21,968 nucleotides of DNA, taken from positions 1 to 21,968 of the forward strand of contig JABFVP010000469.1 of NCBI GenBank assembly GCA_013362725.1. The letters run 5' to 3'. Position 1 is the stretch's first letter. Each line of letters starts with the position of its first letter. Made by a program: the position numbers and the translations under genes. This document shows, one piece after another, positions 1 through 7,260 of the stretch. The stretch comes from Cupriavidus sp. GTDB lineage: Bacteria; Pseudomonadota; Gammaproteobacteria; Burkholderiales; Burkholderiaceae. The notes below the pieces were generated by a model, which was given only the letters and a program-made list of their open reading frames with translations, ran no database searches and was not told where the DNA came from.

Positions 1-87
1 CCCTTATAGGCTATTTCTGCGCTGACGGTCATTTTGCGGTGCAGCACGGAGGCTCGCACTACCGTCCGAATGCGATTCATTTTATGT

Positions 88-100
88 GTTGTCGTACAAC
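88..100. promoter_or_regulatory. Possible GntR/FadR-type operator palindrome
   Basis: The stretch reads GTTGT-CGT-ACAAC, a perfect inverted repeat with a 3-base centre. The inner TTGT-N3-ACAA fits the TNGT-N(x)-ACNA pattern known for FadR-subfamily GntR regulators. It lies in non-coding DNA between the window start and the small gene ending at 133, so it may control a gene beyond the left edge. No convincing -10/-35 pair was found next to it. The match to the family pattern is seen; binding is inferred. Confidence 0.3.
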
Positions 101-132
101 TCAATCCGGCGCCGGTGACCTGAAGGCAGGGT

Positions 133-366
133 TTATTGAGGCGATGCGCGGCCCCGCAACGGCTTCAGCAAATACGCCAGCCCGTTGTGATCCAGTTCAT
201 GCATCAGCGCCAGCAGCGCGCCGATCTGTCCCGGCGGAAAGCCTTCGCGCGCGAACCAGTTCAGGTAGTTGCCCGGCAGGTCGGCGATCAGCGTGCCCTT
301 GTGCTTGCCAAAGGGCATGGTGACGGTGACCAGGCGTTTCAGGGCGTCGGCGTCGAAATCGGTCAT
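133..366 (-). CDS. DUF3820 family small protein
   Basis: A 77-residue protein whose core (MPFGKHKG, then LPGNYLNWFAREGFPPG, ending in a helix with LALMHELDHNGL) matches my memory of the DUF3820 family of small proteins, sometimes labelled putative quorum-sensing-regulated virulence factors. No enzymatic role is established that I can cite. The reading frame stays open further upstream, but that would overlap the lysR gene. The ATG at 366 gives the size normal for the family, although no clear Shine-Dalgarno sequence precedes it. It lies 58 bases downstream of lysR on the same strand, with a hairpin in between, so it may be transcribed separately. Confidence 0.75.
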   Translation of the reverse strand: MTDFDADALKRLVTVTMPFGKHKGTLIADLPGNYLNWFAREGFPPGQIGALLALMHELDHNGLAYLLKPLRGRASPQ

Positions 367-385
367 GGGAGCAAGCCAGGCGGAA

Positions 386-410
386 AGCGCCACGCTACCA
401 CAGTGGCGCT
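386..410 (-). terminator. Hairpin between lysR and the DUF3820 gene
   Basis: Perfect 8-bp arms AGCGCCAC and GTGGCGCT flank a 9-base loop. On the minus strand the stem is followed by TTTCC, a short pyrimidine run. The position just after the lysR stop fits a weak intrinsic terminator. It could also be an attenuator or a transcript-stability hairpin. Confidence 0.4.
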
Positions 411-424
411 GGCGATAACGGGAC

Positions 425-1360
425 TCAGGCAGCGCGTGGGCGCGCACGGGCCGAGGCGGCGGTTGCCTCCGCCACGGCGGCGCGCACGCATTCGGCCAGC
501 AATTCCGCGGCACGGGACCGCGTGGCGCGCGCCGCGCGGGCGATCACCAGCGGCTGGCGCACGGTGTCTTCGCGTATCGGTTTTTCCACCACGGCGGTGA
601 TCTGCGATGACGCGGGTGCCTGCGTGATCAGCAGCGCCACGCCCAGGCCGTTGGCGACCATGCCGCGCGCCAGTTCCAGCGAGGTCGCGCGGTAACGTAC
701 CTCGGGCTGCAGCCCGTATTGCCAGAACGGCGCCATCAGGAATTCGCGGCTGTGCGGCAGGTCGATCAGGATCAGCGGCTCCTGCGCCAGCTCATGCAAC
801 GAAAGGCTGCCGCGGCGCCGGGCCAGCCGCGAGCCCGCGGGCACCAGGCCGTAGGGCCGCAGCTCGGCCAGCCGTTCGCGCTCGAGGTCGTCGGGCATGC
901 CGACGTCGTAGCTCAGCGCCAGTTCGATCTGGCCGCCATGCAGCCAGTCTTCCAGCTGGGCCAGGTCACCCTCGACAAAACGCACCGCCAAACTCGGATA
1001 ACGCTCGCGCGCCAGGCGCAGCAGCACCGGCAGGTAGACCGGCGCCAGCGTGCGGAACACCCCGATCTGCACTTCGCCGGCCGCGCCGTCGCCGCTCTTG
1101 TCGACTTCGAACGCCGTCGCCGCGCCCAGGATGTGGCGGGCTTCGGCCAGCTTGCGCACGCCGAAGCGGGTCAGGGTCATGCGCGCGCCGGCGTCGCGGG
1201 CAAACAGGGCTTCCTCGAACAGCGTTTCCAGCTCGCGGATAGCGACCGAGATCGACGGCTGCGACACGTTCAGCAGCCGCGCCGCCGCCGTGGTGCTGCC
1301 GGTTTCCGCGGTCGCGGCGAAGTAGCGCAACCGCGGCAGCGAGATGCGGGAGACAGGCAT
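425..1360 (-). CDS. LysR-type transcriptional regulator
   Basis: A 311-residue LysR-family regulator. The N-terminal winged helix-turn-helix (residues about 6-65) contains the typical run LRYFAATAETGSTTAAARLL followed by NVSQPSISVAIRELE. The remainder is a periplasmic-binding-protein-like effector domain of normal length. The C-terminus is rich in Ala and Arg. The ATG at 1360 has AGGA 7 bases upstream on the minus strand. The gene is divergent from the CoA-transferase/acyl-CoA dehydrogenase pair, with about 100 bases between starts. In this family that layout usually means the regulator controls its divergent neighbour in response to a pathway metabolite. The inducer cannot be deduced from the sequence. 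Confidence 0.93.
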   Translation of the reverse strand: MPVSRISLPRLRYFAATAETGSTTAAARLLNVSQPSISVAIRELETLFEEALFARDAGARMTLTRFGVRKLAEARHILGAATAFEVDKSGDGAAGEVQIGVFRTLAPVYLPVLLRLARERYPSLAVRFVEGDLAQLEDWLHGGQIELALSYDVGMPDDLERERLAELRPYGLVPAGSRLARRRGSLSLHELAQEPLILIDLPHSREFLMAPFWQYGLQPEVRYRATSLELARGMVANGLGVALLITQAPASSQITAVVEKPIREDTVRQPLVIARAARATRSRAAELLAECVRAAVAEATAASARARPRAA

Positions 1361-1460
1361 CAGGAAATCCTATAGGTGCTAGTCGAATTCCATATTTTAC
1401 TTGATAGCTTGCGCTGCGCAGAATCGAGCCACTGAAACGCAAGCCATCGAGGAGCGAGCC
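1361..1460. promoter_or_regulatory. Divergent lysR / CoA-transferase control region
   Basis: This non-coding stretch separates the two divergent starts and is AT-richer than its surroundings, notably at 1384-1406. It holds an 8-bp palindrome CCTATAGG (1369-1376) and an 11-bp palindrome TGCGC-T-GCGCA (1410-1420). The second could be a LysR box but lacks the classic T-N11-A spacing. I found no convincing -35/-10 pair for either direction. A regulatory role follows from the gene layout; the individual sites are speculative. Confidence 0.4.
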
Positions 1461-2648
1461 TTGGATCCTTCCAACCATTCCAACCATTCCGACCTGCCGC
1501 TGGCCGGCATCCGCGTGATCGATTTTTCGCGGGTGCTGGCCGGCCCCTATTGCACGGCGCTGCTGGGCGACCTGGGGGCCGAGGTAATCAAGGTCGAGCC
1601 GCCGGGCGGCGACGACTACCGTGCCGTCGGGCCCTTCGTCGACGGCAGGAGCGGGCTGTTCGCGGCGATGAACCGCAACAAGCAGAGCATCGTCATCGAC
1701 CTGAAGACAGAGGCGGGGCTGGAACTGGCGCGAACACTGTGCGCGCGCGCCGACGTGGTGGTGGAGAACTTCCGCCCGGGCGTGGCGGACAAGCTCGGCA
1801 TCGGCTACGAGGCGCTGCGGGCGCTGAATCCGTCGCTGGTCTATGCGAGCGTGTCGGGCTTCGGCCAGACCGGCCCGGAATCGCACCGGCCGGCCTACGA
1901 CATCATCCTGCAGGCGATGTGCGGGCTGATGGATGCCACCGGCGCGCCCGACGGCGCGCCGACCCTGCTCGGCGAGGCGGTCTCCGATGCGGTCAGCGGG
2001 CTCTTTGCCTCCTGGGGCGTGCTGGCCGCGCTGCTGGCGCGCGACAAGAACGGGCGCGGCACGCATGTCGATGTCTCGATGTTCGACGCCACGCTGAGCC
2101 TGAGCGCGACGCTGGTGGCGCGCTATGCCGCCACCGGGCGGGCGCCGCAACGGGTGGGCAACCGCCATCCGTCGTCCGCGCCGTTCGGCGTGTACCGCGC
2201 CGCCGATGGGTTCTTCGTGGTGGCGGTGCTCTACAACAAGCTGTTCCACACGCTGGCCCAGACCATCGGCTGCCCGGAGATGGCGCACGACCCGCGCTTT
2301 GCCGACGACGAATCGCGCTGCCGCTTCGAACCCGCGCTGCGCGCCGGGCTGGAAGCGTGGTCGTCAGGCCTGACCGTCGCCGAGGTGAACCGCCTGCTGG
2401 GCGCGGCGGGCATTCCGGTTGCGCCGATCCGCAATGTCAGGCAGGCGCTGGAAAGCGAACAGGCCCTCCATCGCGGCCTGCTGACCGAAGTCGCCGGGCC
2501 GGACGGAAGCACCATGCGGCTGCCGTCGCAGCCGGTGAAGTTCTCGGGGTATGGCCCCAACCGTGTCACGCCCGCGCCCGAGCTGGGCCAGCACACCGTG
2601 GCCATCCTGGCCGCGCACGATTTCAGCAAGGAGACACAACATGCTTGA
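1461..2648 (+). CDS. CaiB/BaiF family CoA-transferase
   Basis: A family III CoA-transferase of 395 residues, which moves CoA between acyl-CoA and a free carboxylic acid through an aspartyl intermediate. It has the N-terminal LAGIRVIDFSRVLAGPY and LGDLGAEVIKVEPPGGDDYR motifs, the NRNKQSIVIDLK strand and the YD motif with predicted catalytic Asp147. I chose a TTG start at 1461 because GAGGAG (1449-1454) sits 6 bases before it. An upstream in-frame TTG at 1401 has no such site and would add 20 residues unlike the family. The stop overlaps the next gene's ATG by 8 bases, so the acyl-CoA dehydrogenase is translationally linked. The acid substrate is unknown. Confidence 0.93.
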   Translation: MDPSNHSNHSDLPLAGIRVIDFSRVLAGPYCTALLGDLGAEVIKVEPPGGDDYRAVGPFVDGRSGLFAAMNRNKQSIVIDLKTEAGLELARTLCARADVVVENFRPGVADKLGIGYEALRALNPSLVYASVSGFGQTGPESHRPAYDIILQAMCGLMDATGAPDGAPTLLGEAVSDAVSGLFASWGVLAALLARDKNGRGTHVDVSMFDATLSLSATLVARYAATGRAPQRVGNRHPSSAPFGVYRAADGFFVVAVLYNKLFHTLAQTIGCPEMAHDPRFADDESRCRFEPALRAGLEAWSSGLTVAEVNRLLGAAGIPVAPIRNVRQALESEQALHRGLLTEVAGPDGSTMRLPSQPVKFSGYGPNRVTPAPELGQHTVAILAAHDFSKETQHA

Positions 2649-3789
2649 TACGCTTAAGCGACTGGGCGTCGAGCCGGCCGACCTGGAAATCGCCGATGCC
2701 ATCGGCCGCTACGCGCAGAGCGAACTGGCGCCGAGGGCGGCCGAAGTGGACCGCGCGGAAACGTCCACCACGCGCTATGTGCCGCAGCTGGCCGAACTCG
2801 GCCTGATGGGGATGAACCTGCCGGAACGCTGGGGCGGCACGGAAACTTCGCCGGTGGCGCTGATCCTGTCGCTGGTGGAGGTTGCCAAGGCCTGCGCGTC
2901 GACGTCATCGATGCTCGGCGCGCACTACCTGGCCACCGATTCCATCCTGATCGGCGGCGACGACAGCCAGCGTGCGCGCTACCTGCCCGACGCGGCGGCC
3001 GGCGGCAGGCTGGGCGCGTTCGCGCTGACCGAGCCGCGCGCCGGCTCCAACCCGGCCGACATGGCCACGCGCGCCACGCCGCAAAGCGATGGCTACCGGC
3101 TGCGCGGCGTCAAGCACTTCATCTCCAACGCCGAGGCGGCGGACTTTATCGTGGTCTATGCCAAGACCGACCCGGCCGCGGGCACGCGCGGCATCAGCGC
3201 CTTCGTGGTCGACCGCCACAGCGACGGCGTGCAGGTGGCGCCGGCGGAGAAGCTGATGGGCATCCATGGCGCGCCGGCCCATGAGGTGGCGCTCGACTGC
3301 TTCGTGCCCGCCGCCAACCGGCTCGGGCCCGAGGGCACGGGATTCCGTACCGCGATGAAGGTGCTGGACAACAGCCGGCTCGACGTCGCCGCCACCAGCC
3401 TGGGCATTGCCGAGGCGGCGCTGGCCTGCGCGGTGGACTGGGCCCGGCAGCGCCAGGTGGGCGGCGAGCCGCTGGCGCGCAAGCAGGGCCTGCAATGGAC
3501 GTTTGCGGACATGCGTACGCGGCTGGAGGCGGCGTGGTTGCTGACGCTGCAGGCCGCGGCACGGCGCCGCGACGGCGAGCCCTTTACCGAGCAGGCGTCG
3601 ATGGCCAAGCTCTATGCGTCGGAGATGGTGGGCTTCGTCACCGATGCCGCGCTGCAGATCCACGGCGGCTATGGCTTCACGCGCGAAATGCCGCTGGAGC
3701 GGCTGGTGCGTGATGCGCGCATCCTTCGCATCTACGAGGGCTCGTCTGAAATCCAGCGCACCGTGATCGCGCGCGCGGTGCTCGGGTAG
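2641..3789 (+). CDS. Acyl-CoA dehydrogenase
   Basis: A 382-residue FAD-dependent acyl-CoA dehydrogenase that introduces an alpha,beta double bond into an acyl-CoA and passes electrons to electron-transfer flavoprotein. Signature GAFALTEPRAGSNPADM lies near residues 125-141 and a second family signature (QIHGGYGFTREMPLERLVRD) near the C-terminus. Glu366 in YEGSSEIQRTVIAR occupies the catalytic-base position of the short/medium-chain type. AAGGAG at 2629-2634 precedes the ATG at 2641, which overlaps the CoA-transferase stop. The likely sequence is CoA transfer to an acid followed by dehydrogenation. Chain length and branching of the substrate cannot be assigned, and a glutaryl- or branched-acyl-CoA role is only one possibility. 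Confidence 0.95.
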   Translation: MLDTLKRLGVEPADLEIADAIGRYAQSELAPRAAEVDRAETSTTRYVPQLAELGLMGMNLPERWGGTETSPVALILSLVEVAKACASTSSMLGAHYLATDSILIGGDDSQRARYLPDAAAGGRLGAFALTEPRAGSNPADMATRATPQSDGYRLRGVKHFISNAEAADFIVVYAKTDPAAGTRGISAFVVDRHSDGVQVAPAEKLMGIHGAPAHEVALDCFVPAANRLGPEGTGFRTAMKVLDNSRLDVAATSLGIAEAALACAVDWARQRQVGGEPLARKQGLQWTFADMRTRLEAAWLLTLQAAARRRDGEPFTEQASMAKLYASEMVGFVTDAALQIHGGYGFTREMPLERLVRDARILRIYEGSSEIQRTVIARAVLG

Positions 3790-3790
3790 G

Positions 3791-3814
3791 GCGCCGCCGG
3801 CCTGCCGGCGGCGC
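3791..3814. terminator. Bidirectional hairpin between convergent genes
   Basis: Perfect 10-bp arms GCGCCGCCGG and CCGGCGGCGC flank a CCTG loop, one base after the acyl-CoA dehydrogenase stop and four before the end of the convergent proQ-like gene. There is no T-tract on either side, which is common in GC-rich genomes, so the strength of termination is uncertain. Confidence 0.65.
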
Positions 3815-3817
3815 GGA

Positions 3818-4519
3818 TCAGGGCGCTTCCGGGGTATCGGACGTCGCCGGCGTCGCCGCTACCTGCACCTCGACAGGGGCCTCGGCCGACTCCGCCGCGG
3901 CCGCAGCGGCGGGCGCTGCAGCGGCTGCAGCCTTGGCCTTCTGGCGTGCGGCGCCGGCGCGGCGGGCCTTCAGTTGCTGGGCGCGCTTGGCAACCGCCAG
4001 GGTGACCACGCCGGCCTCGTTGCCGTCCAGGTCCAGCCGCTTGGCGCCTTCCACCATGCACGACCAGTAGCGCGCACCGCTGCACCAGGTGCGGATCGCT
4101 TCGCGCAGTTCGGCCTCGTCCAGGCCAAGCTTGCCGGCATGCTGGGTCAGGTCTTCGAAGGTGCCGATCTTCAGCGGCACCTTGGGCGCCGGGTTCTTGG
4201 GGAAGGCCTTGGGGAAGTGCTTCTGCAGCCGGGCAATGGAATGCACCACCGGATCGACCTGCTTGCCCGGCGCGGCGGCGGGCGCCGCACGCCGGGCCTT
4301 GGCGCCCGCGGTCGTGTCAGCACCCGCGCCGGTACGCTCGCCGTCACGGGGGCGCTTCGGCGCGCCCTTGGATGCGCCTTTGGATGCGTCCTTGGACGTG
4401 CCCTTGGACGCGTCGCCGGCCGCGCCTTGGCGCGGGCCCTTGCGCTCGCCCTTCCTGGATTCGGCGGCCGCCTTCTTGGCGAGTTGGTCCCTGAGTGCTG
4501 CCAGTTGTTCGAAGCCCAT
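3818..4519 (-). CDS. ProQ/FinO family RNA-binding protein
   Basis: A 233-residue protein with a central ProQ/FinO domain (about residues 90-185), recognisable from ARLQKHFPKAFPKNPAPKVPL, the following GTFEDL, and LDLDGNEAG. Such proteins bind structured RNAs and act as sRNA chaperones or regulators of RNA stability. The domain is flanked by low-complexity tails. The basic N-terminal tail has five tetrapeptides (DASK, GTSK, DASK, GASK, GAPK; residues 36-55) and the C-terminal tail is rich in Ala, then Pro/Glu. The ATG at 4519 begins MGFEQLAALRDQLAKKAAAE, a helix typical of beta-proteobacterial family members. A longer in-frame start at 4594 looks unlikely. No strong Shine-Dalgarno site is visible. 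The gene faces the acyl-CoA dehydrogenase gene and is probably independent of it. Confidence 0.88.
   Translation of the reverse strand: MGFEQLAALRDQLAKKAAAESRKGERKGPRQGAAGDASKGTSKDASKGASKGAPKRPRDGERTGAGADTTAGAKARRAAPAAAPGKQVDPVVHSIARLQKHFPKAFPKNPAPKVPLKIGTFEDLTQHAGKLGLDEAELREAIRTWCSGARYWSCMVEGAKRLDLDGNEAGVVTLAVAKRAQQLKARRAGAARQKAKAAAAAAPAAAAAAESAEAPVEVQVAATPATSDTPEAP
4355..4414. repeat. 12-bp tandem repeat inside the proQ-like gene
   Basis: Four clear 12-bp units (4365-4376, 4377-4388, 4389-4400, 4401-4412) follow the pattern CCCTTGGAYGCG with one to three changes each. Degenerate flanking copies extend the protein repeat to five Lys-ending tetrapeptides. The repeat is in frame, so changes in copy number would lengthen or shorten the basic linker without breaking the gene. 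Confidence 0.8.
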
Positions 4520-4639
4520 GATGTCTGCCGTTGTGTGAACCGGGATTGTATCAAGGCCGGGCAACAGGGCGGCTGCGGATCTCGGCGGCGCCACCTGGCG
4601 GCTCGGGGCGTGGCGGCAGCGGCATGAGAGTCGCCGGCG

Positions 4640-4867
4640 TCAGGCGGGCAGACCCACGCGCGCGGCCTGGCGGGATGCCCGGCAACTGGCTGCATGCGGG
4701 CCCGCGTAGACCACGACCGCGCCAGGGTAGCGCGCGGTATGGGCCTCCACGTCCGCGAAGGAATCAAAGCCGGTCACGCCGCCTTTGGACCCGTCGGCAA
4801 AGACCGGCGTGGCATACCAGCGGCCGCATAAGGGCCCTTGCAGGATGAATTTGACGATATTGGGCAC
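4640..4867 (-). CDS. Small conserved-looking hypothetical protein
   Basis: A 75-residue protein of unknown function, beginning (after the initiator) PNIVKFILQGPLCGRWYATP and containing the strand-like VTGFDSFADVEAHTARYPGAVVVYAG. I chose the GTG start at 4867 because GGGGAG lies 5 bases upstream on the minus strand. An extension to 4906 would run through that site. It has no membrane segment, signal peptide or recognised motif. It sits 120 bases upstream of the proQ-like gene and downstream of another small gene, all on the minus strand. I do not recognise the family; the start-site evidence and codon use are the main support. Confidence 0.6.
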   Translation of the reverse strand: MPNIVKFILQGPLCGRWYATPVFADGSKGGVTGFDSFADVEAHTARYPGAVVVYAGPHAASCRASRQAARVGLPA

Positions 4868-4951
4868 ATCCGCTCCCCATTGAGACGCCCGCGGCCCCCG
4901 AGGCATTCAGGAAACACCATGCCTTGGTCGTGGCCGGGCGGATTCCGGAAT

Positions 4952-4970
4952 GGCGGGCAGGGCGCCCGCC
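4952..4970 (-). terminator. Hairpin after the 85-residue gene
   Basis: Arms GGCGGGC and GCCCGCC are a perfect 7-bp match around a 5-base loop, starting 7 bases past the stop codon of the gene ending at 4978. No T-run follows. It is consistent with a GC-rich terminator. Confidence 0.45.
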
Positions 4971-4977
4971 GACGCCA

Positions 4978-5235
4978 TCAGTTAGTGCGCTTGCCGGTCT
5001 TGCGCTGGGCCCCGCGAATGTCGGTATAGCCAAGCTCGCGCATGTCGATCCACACCTTGCCCCAGGCAATGCCTTCCGCCATGGCGCGTTCCAGCGTGCG
5101 GTGGCTGCCGAGCGGACCCGACAGGATCACGGTCTGGCCGTCGCGCTCGACGGATACGGAGGCTTCGAACAGGGCATCGGCCAGCGGGCGGGCATTGCCG
5201 CGCACGACGTAGCCAAAATAGTTCTGGGTGGCCAT
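4978..5235 (-). CDS. Small hypothetical protein (85 residues)
   Basis: An unrecognised 85-residue protein. The ATG at 5235 is preceded on the minus strand by AAGGAGA at good spacing, which strongly supports a real gene. The N-terminus, ATQNYFGYVVRGNARPLADA, and the segment VSVERDGQTVILSGPLGSHR look like a small alpha/beta fold. The middle contains AMAEGIAWGKVWIDMRELGY, and the tail is basic (RGAQRKTGKRTN). No signal peptide, membrane segment or metal site is visible. Its minus-strand neighbours downstream are another small unknown gene and the proQ-like gene, but a hairpin after its stop argues against a tight operon. Confidence 0.7.
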   Translation of the reverse strand: MATQNYFGYVVRGNARPLADALFEASVSVERDGQTVILSGPLGSHRTLERAMAEGIAWGKVWIDMRELGYTDIRGAQRKTGKRTN

Positions 5236-5544
5236 CGCTGATCTCCTTGTCTGCCCATCCCGGTGCGGCCTTACGCCATGGTCATGCCCGTGGAGCCGGG
5301 GCGGGGTGCCTGCGTCCTTGCCATGCTAGCGAACTTGGCCGGCTGTCGGGGCATGGCTGGCATGTACGGAATCTTGCCTTTCGTACGAGGCCGGCGCGCT
5401 GATCCGCGCAAGCGATGGCGGTCGCCGCCGCGAGCGCGCGTGCTGATGTACATTGCCGTCATTGGCTGCAATCGTGCGCCAGCCACGATCCGCGGCCATG
5501 TGCCTGCATCGGAGTTCCTGCCCCGCCCCCGTAACGGACCCGCC
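5236..5544. other. Non-coding spacer between divergent genes
   Basis: These 309 bases separate the minus-strand 85-residue gene from the plus-strand recombinase-like gene. One reading frame is open through them on the plus strand, but its product (basic, low complexity) does not resemble a recombinase N-terminus. I see no RNA gene, repeat or clear promoter, only a short palindrome ATGTACAT at 5446-5453. Promoters for both neighbours should lie here. Confidence 0.5.
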
Positions 5545-6150
5545 ATGCCGTCGACCTTTATTTATTCAAACCGAGCCCGCAACCCGGAGGCGATGGAAGC
5601 TGAACTGCAGCTGGCCTATCGCGCCGGATATACCGTGGATCTGCGCCGCGCTTTCTGGGAACACCAGCCGCCATCGGTGCTGATCGGCGATCGACCCAGG
5701 CTGCAGGCGATGCTGCGGCAGGTCCGGCACGGCGACACGGTGGTGGTGATGGCATTGCGCTGCCTGGGTTCGACCGTGGCCGAAACGCTGGACACCATCG
5801 TCCGCGTGCGGCAGCTCGGAGCGTCTCTGTATTGCCTGCAGCTCGGCCAGGTCAACCTGGCCAGCGCCACGCCGCCGCAAGCCGTGAAGGTGCTGCGCGC
5901 CGCGGCCACGCTCGAAGGCTCCCGGCGCAGCGCGCGCATACGCGAGAGCCTGGCCGCGGCCAAGGCGGTGGGCCATCCCGTCGGCCGTCCGCCGAAACAC
6001 ACGGCCGAACAGCGCGCGGCCATCCTGCAGGCATTGGACGCCGGGGAGTCGGTCAGCGCCGCCGCGCGGCGCTTCCATACCACGCGCCAGACCGTGATGC
6101 GGATCCGCTCGGGCAGCGGTGCGCTGGCGCCGGAGGCTACCAAGGCCTGA
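5545..6150 (+). CDS. Serine-recombinase-like protein, catalytic site lost
   Basis: A 201-residue protein with the resolvase/invertase layout: N-terminal recombinase-like domain (about 1-110), the long E-helix segment (LEGSRRSARIRESLAAAKAVG) and a C-terminal helix-turn-helix (residues 148-187, RPPKHTAEQRAAILQALDAG then SVSAAARRFHTTRQTVMRI). Aligned by eye with Hin (YIRVST... and KLDRLGRS...), the catalytic Ser position is Ala11, and the Asp/Arg residues of the second motif read ALRCLGST (residues 70-77). Strand exchange is therefore not expected, and a DNA-binding role is more likely. The ATG at 5545 places Tyr7 where the family expects it. The Shine-Dalgarno site is weak. It lies 100 bases upstream of the CheB gene on the same strand. 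Family membership is fairly sure; function is inference. Confidence 0.82.
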   Translation: MPSTFIYSNRARNPEAMEAELQLAYRAGYTVDLRRAFWEHQPPSVLIGDRPRLQAMLRQVRHGDTVVVMALRCLGSTVAETLDTIVRVRQLGASLYCLQLGQVNLASATPPQAVKVLRAAATLEGSRRSARIRESLAAAKAVGHPVGRPPKHTAEQRAAILQALDAGESVSAAARRFHTTRQTVMRIRSGSGALAPEATKA

Positions 6151-6250
6151 AACGGAGTGGGACCATCGGCACCATGGCCGGCAGGGACATTGCGTCTGGA
6201 ACGATACTTGCGTGAACCAGGTATTTCCACGCGAAGTAACGGAGTTCCCT

Positions 6251-7219
6251 ATGCTGCGCGACACGGTTGTGGTCGGTACCTCGAGCGGCGGGGTAGATGC
6301 CTTGCGGCAGCTTGCCGCCGGCCTTCCGGCCGGCTTCGAGGCCGCGATCCTTGTAGTGCTGCACATTGGCGCCAACCAGAGCATGCTGCCCCAGATGCTG
6401 ATGCAGGCCGGGCCTCTGCCGGCACACCACGCGCGCGATGGCGAAGCCGTGCTGCCGGGAGTCATCTATGTCGCGCCGCCCGATCACCACCTGATGATCG
6501 ACGGCGAGCGCACCATGCTGCGGCGCGGACCGAAGGAGAACTTCGCGCGCCCGGCCATCGACCCATTGTTCCGCAGCGCGGCGCTCAGCCGGCGCAACCG
6601 TGTCATCGGGACCATCCTGACCGGCCAGCTCGACGACGGCTCCGCCGGCCTGCACGCCGTGCACGAGTGTGGTGGCATCACCATCGTGCAGGATCCTGAC
6701 AGCGCCTACGCTGCCGACATGCCGCGCAATGCGCTGCGGGCCGTCACACCGCATTACGTGCTGCCACTGAGCGGCATTGCGCCGGAGCTGGCGCGGCTGG
6801 CGGGCAGCGCCGCGACCGCCGCGCCCGAGCCGCCCACGTCGCTGGTGCTCGAACATGCCGTGTCGATGGGGCCGACCTCGGTCGACAAGGTCCAGCAGAT
6901 TGCGCTGCCATCGGCGCTGACCTGCCCGGAGTGCGGCGGTGCGCTCTGGGAGATACGCGACGCGGTGCCGCCGCGCTTCCGCTGCCACACCGGGCACACC
7001 TTCGGGCTGTTCACGCTGCGTCACGCTTGCAATAACGCACTCGAGCATCTGCTTTACGATTCGCTGCGGGCGCTGCACGAGCAGAATGAACTTTATACAC
7101 GTATTGCGGCGTATCATATGCAAATTGGGGACACTGACGTGGCACGTCAGTACACCGAGGCAGCTGGCCGCGCGGCAGCGTCCGCGAAGCGTATCGAAGG
7201 TTGGCTTCGCGAGAGCTAG
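6251..7219 (+). CDS. Stand-alone CheB-type protein-glutamate methylesterase
   Basis: A 322-residue protein with a CheB methylesterase domain (about 1-185) and no receiver domain. The predicted catalytic triad is intact: Ser11 in VVGTSSGG, His38 in VVLHIG and Asp129 in LTGQLDDGSAG. After a linker comes a C-terminal domain with Cys225, Cys228, Cys245 and His249 (CPECGG...CHTGH), a possible metal site, then a helical tail. This tail occurs in other stand-alone CheB homologues. GGAG at 6241-6244 lies 6 bases before the ATG. Lacking the receiver, it should not be switched on by CheA in the classical way. It precedes the CheB-CheR hybrid kinase by 41 bases and is probably co-transcribed with it. 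The substrate, a chemoreceptor or the neighbouring protein, is unknown. Confidence 0.9.
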   Translation: MLRDTVVVGTSSGGVDALRQLAAGLPAGFEAAILVVLHIGANQSMLPQMLMQAGPLPAHHARDGEAVLPGVIYVAPPDHHLMIDGERTMLRRGPKENFARPAIDPLFRSAALSRRNRVIGTILTGQLDDGSAGLHAVHECGGITIVQDPDSAYAADMPRNALRAVTPHYVLPLSGIAPELARLAGSAATAAPEPPTSLVLEHAVSMGPTSVDKVQQIALPSALTCPECGGALWEIRDAVPPRFRCHTGHTFGLFTLRHACNNALEHLLYDSLRALHEQNELYTRIAAYHMQIGDTDVARQYTEAAGRAAASAKRIEGWLRES

Positions 7220-7260
7220 CACCCTGACCGGCCGGCGCATTCCTTTCTTTCCGTGCAGCA

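Noticed and set aside
39..323. Small plus-strand frame at the left edge
   Set aside because: It runs antisense through the DUF3820 gene, has no ribosome-binding site, and its product is low in complexity.
966..2288. Minus-strand open frame across lysR and the CoA-transferase
   Set aside because: It overlaps two well-supported genes and the intergenic control region. The product is His/Arg-rich and unlike any family.
3818..5235. Mobile element or genomic island boundary around the small genes
   Set aside because: No transposase, integrase, terminal repeat or tRNA gene was seen, and base composition matches the neighbours.
5263..5544. N-terminal extension of the recombinase-like gene
   Set aside because: It would place 94 basic, unstructured residues before the domain, whereas the family begins a few residues before the conserved Tyr. 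The ATG at 5545 fits.
5545..6150. Active DNA invertase with a nearby invertible segment
   Set aside because: The catalytic residues are missing and I found no pair of inverted recombination sites around the gene.
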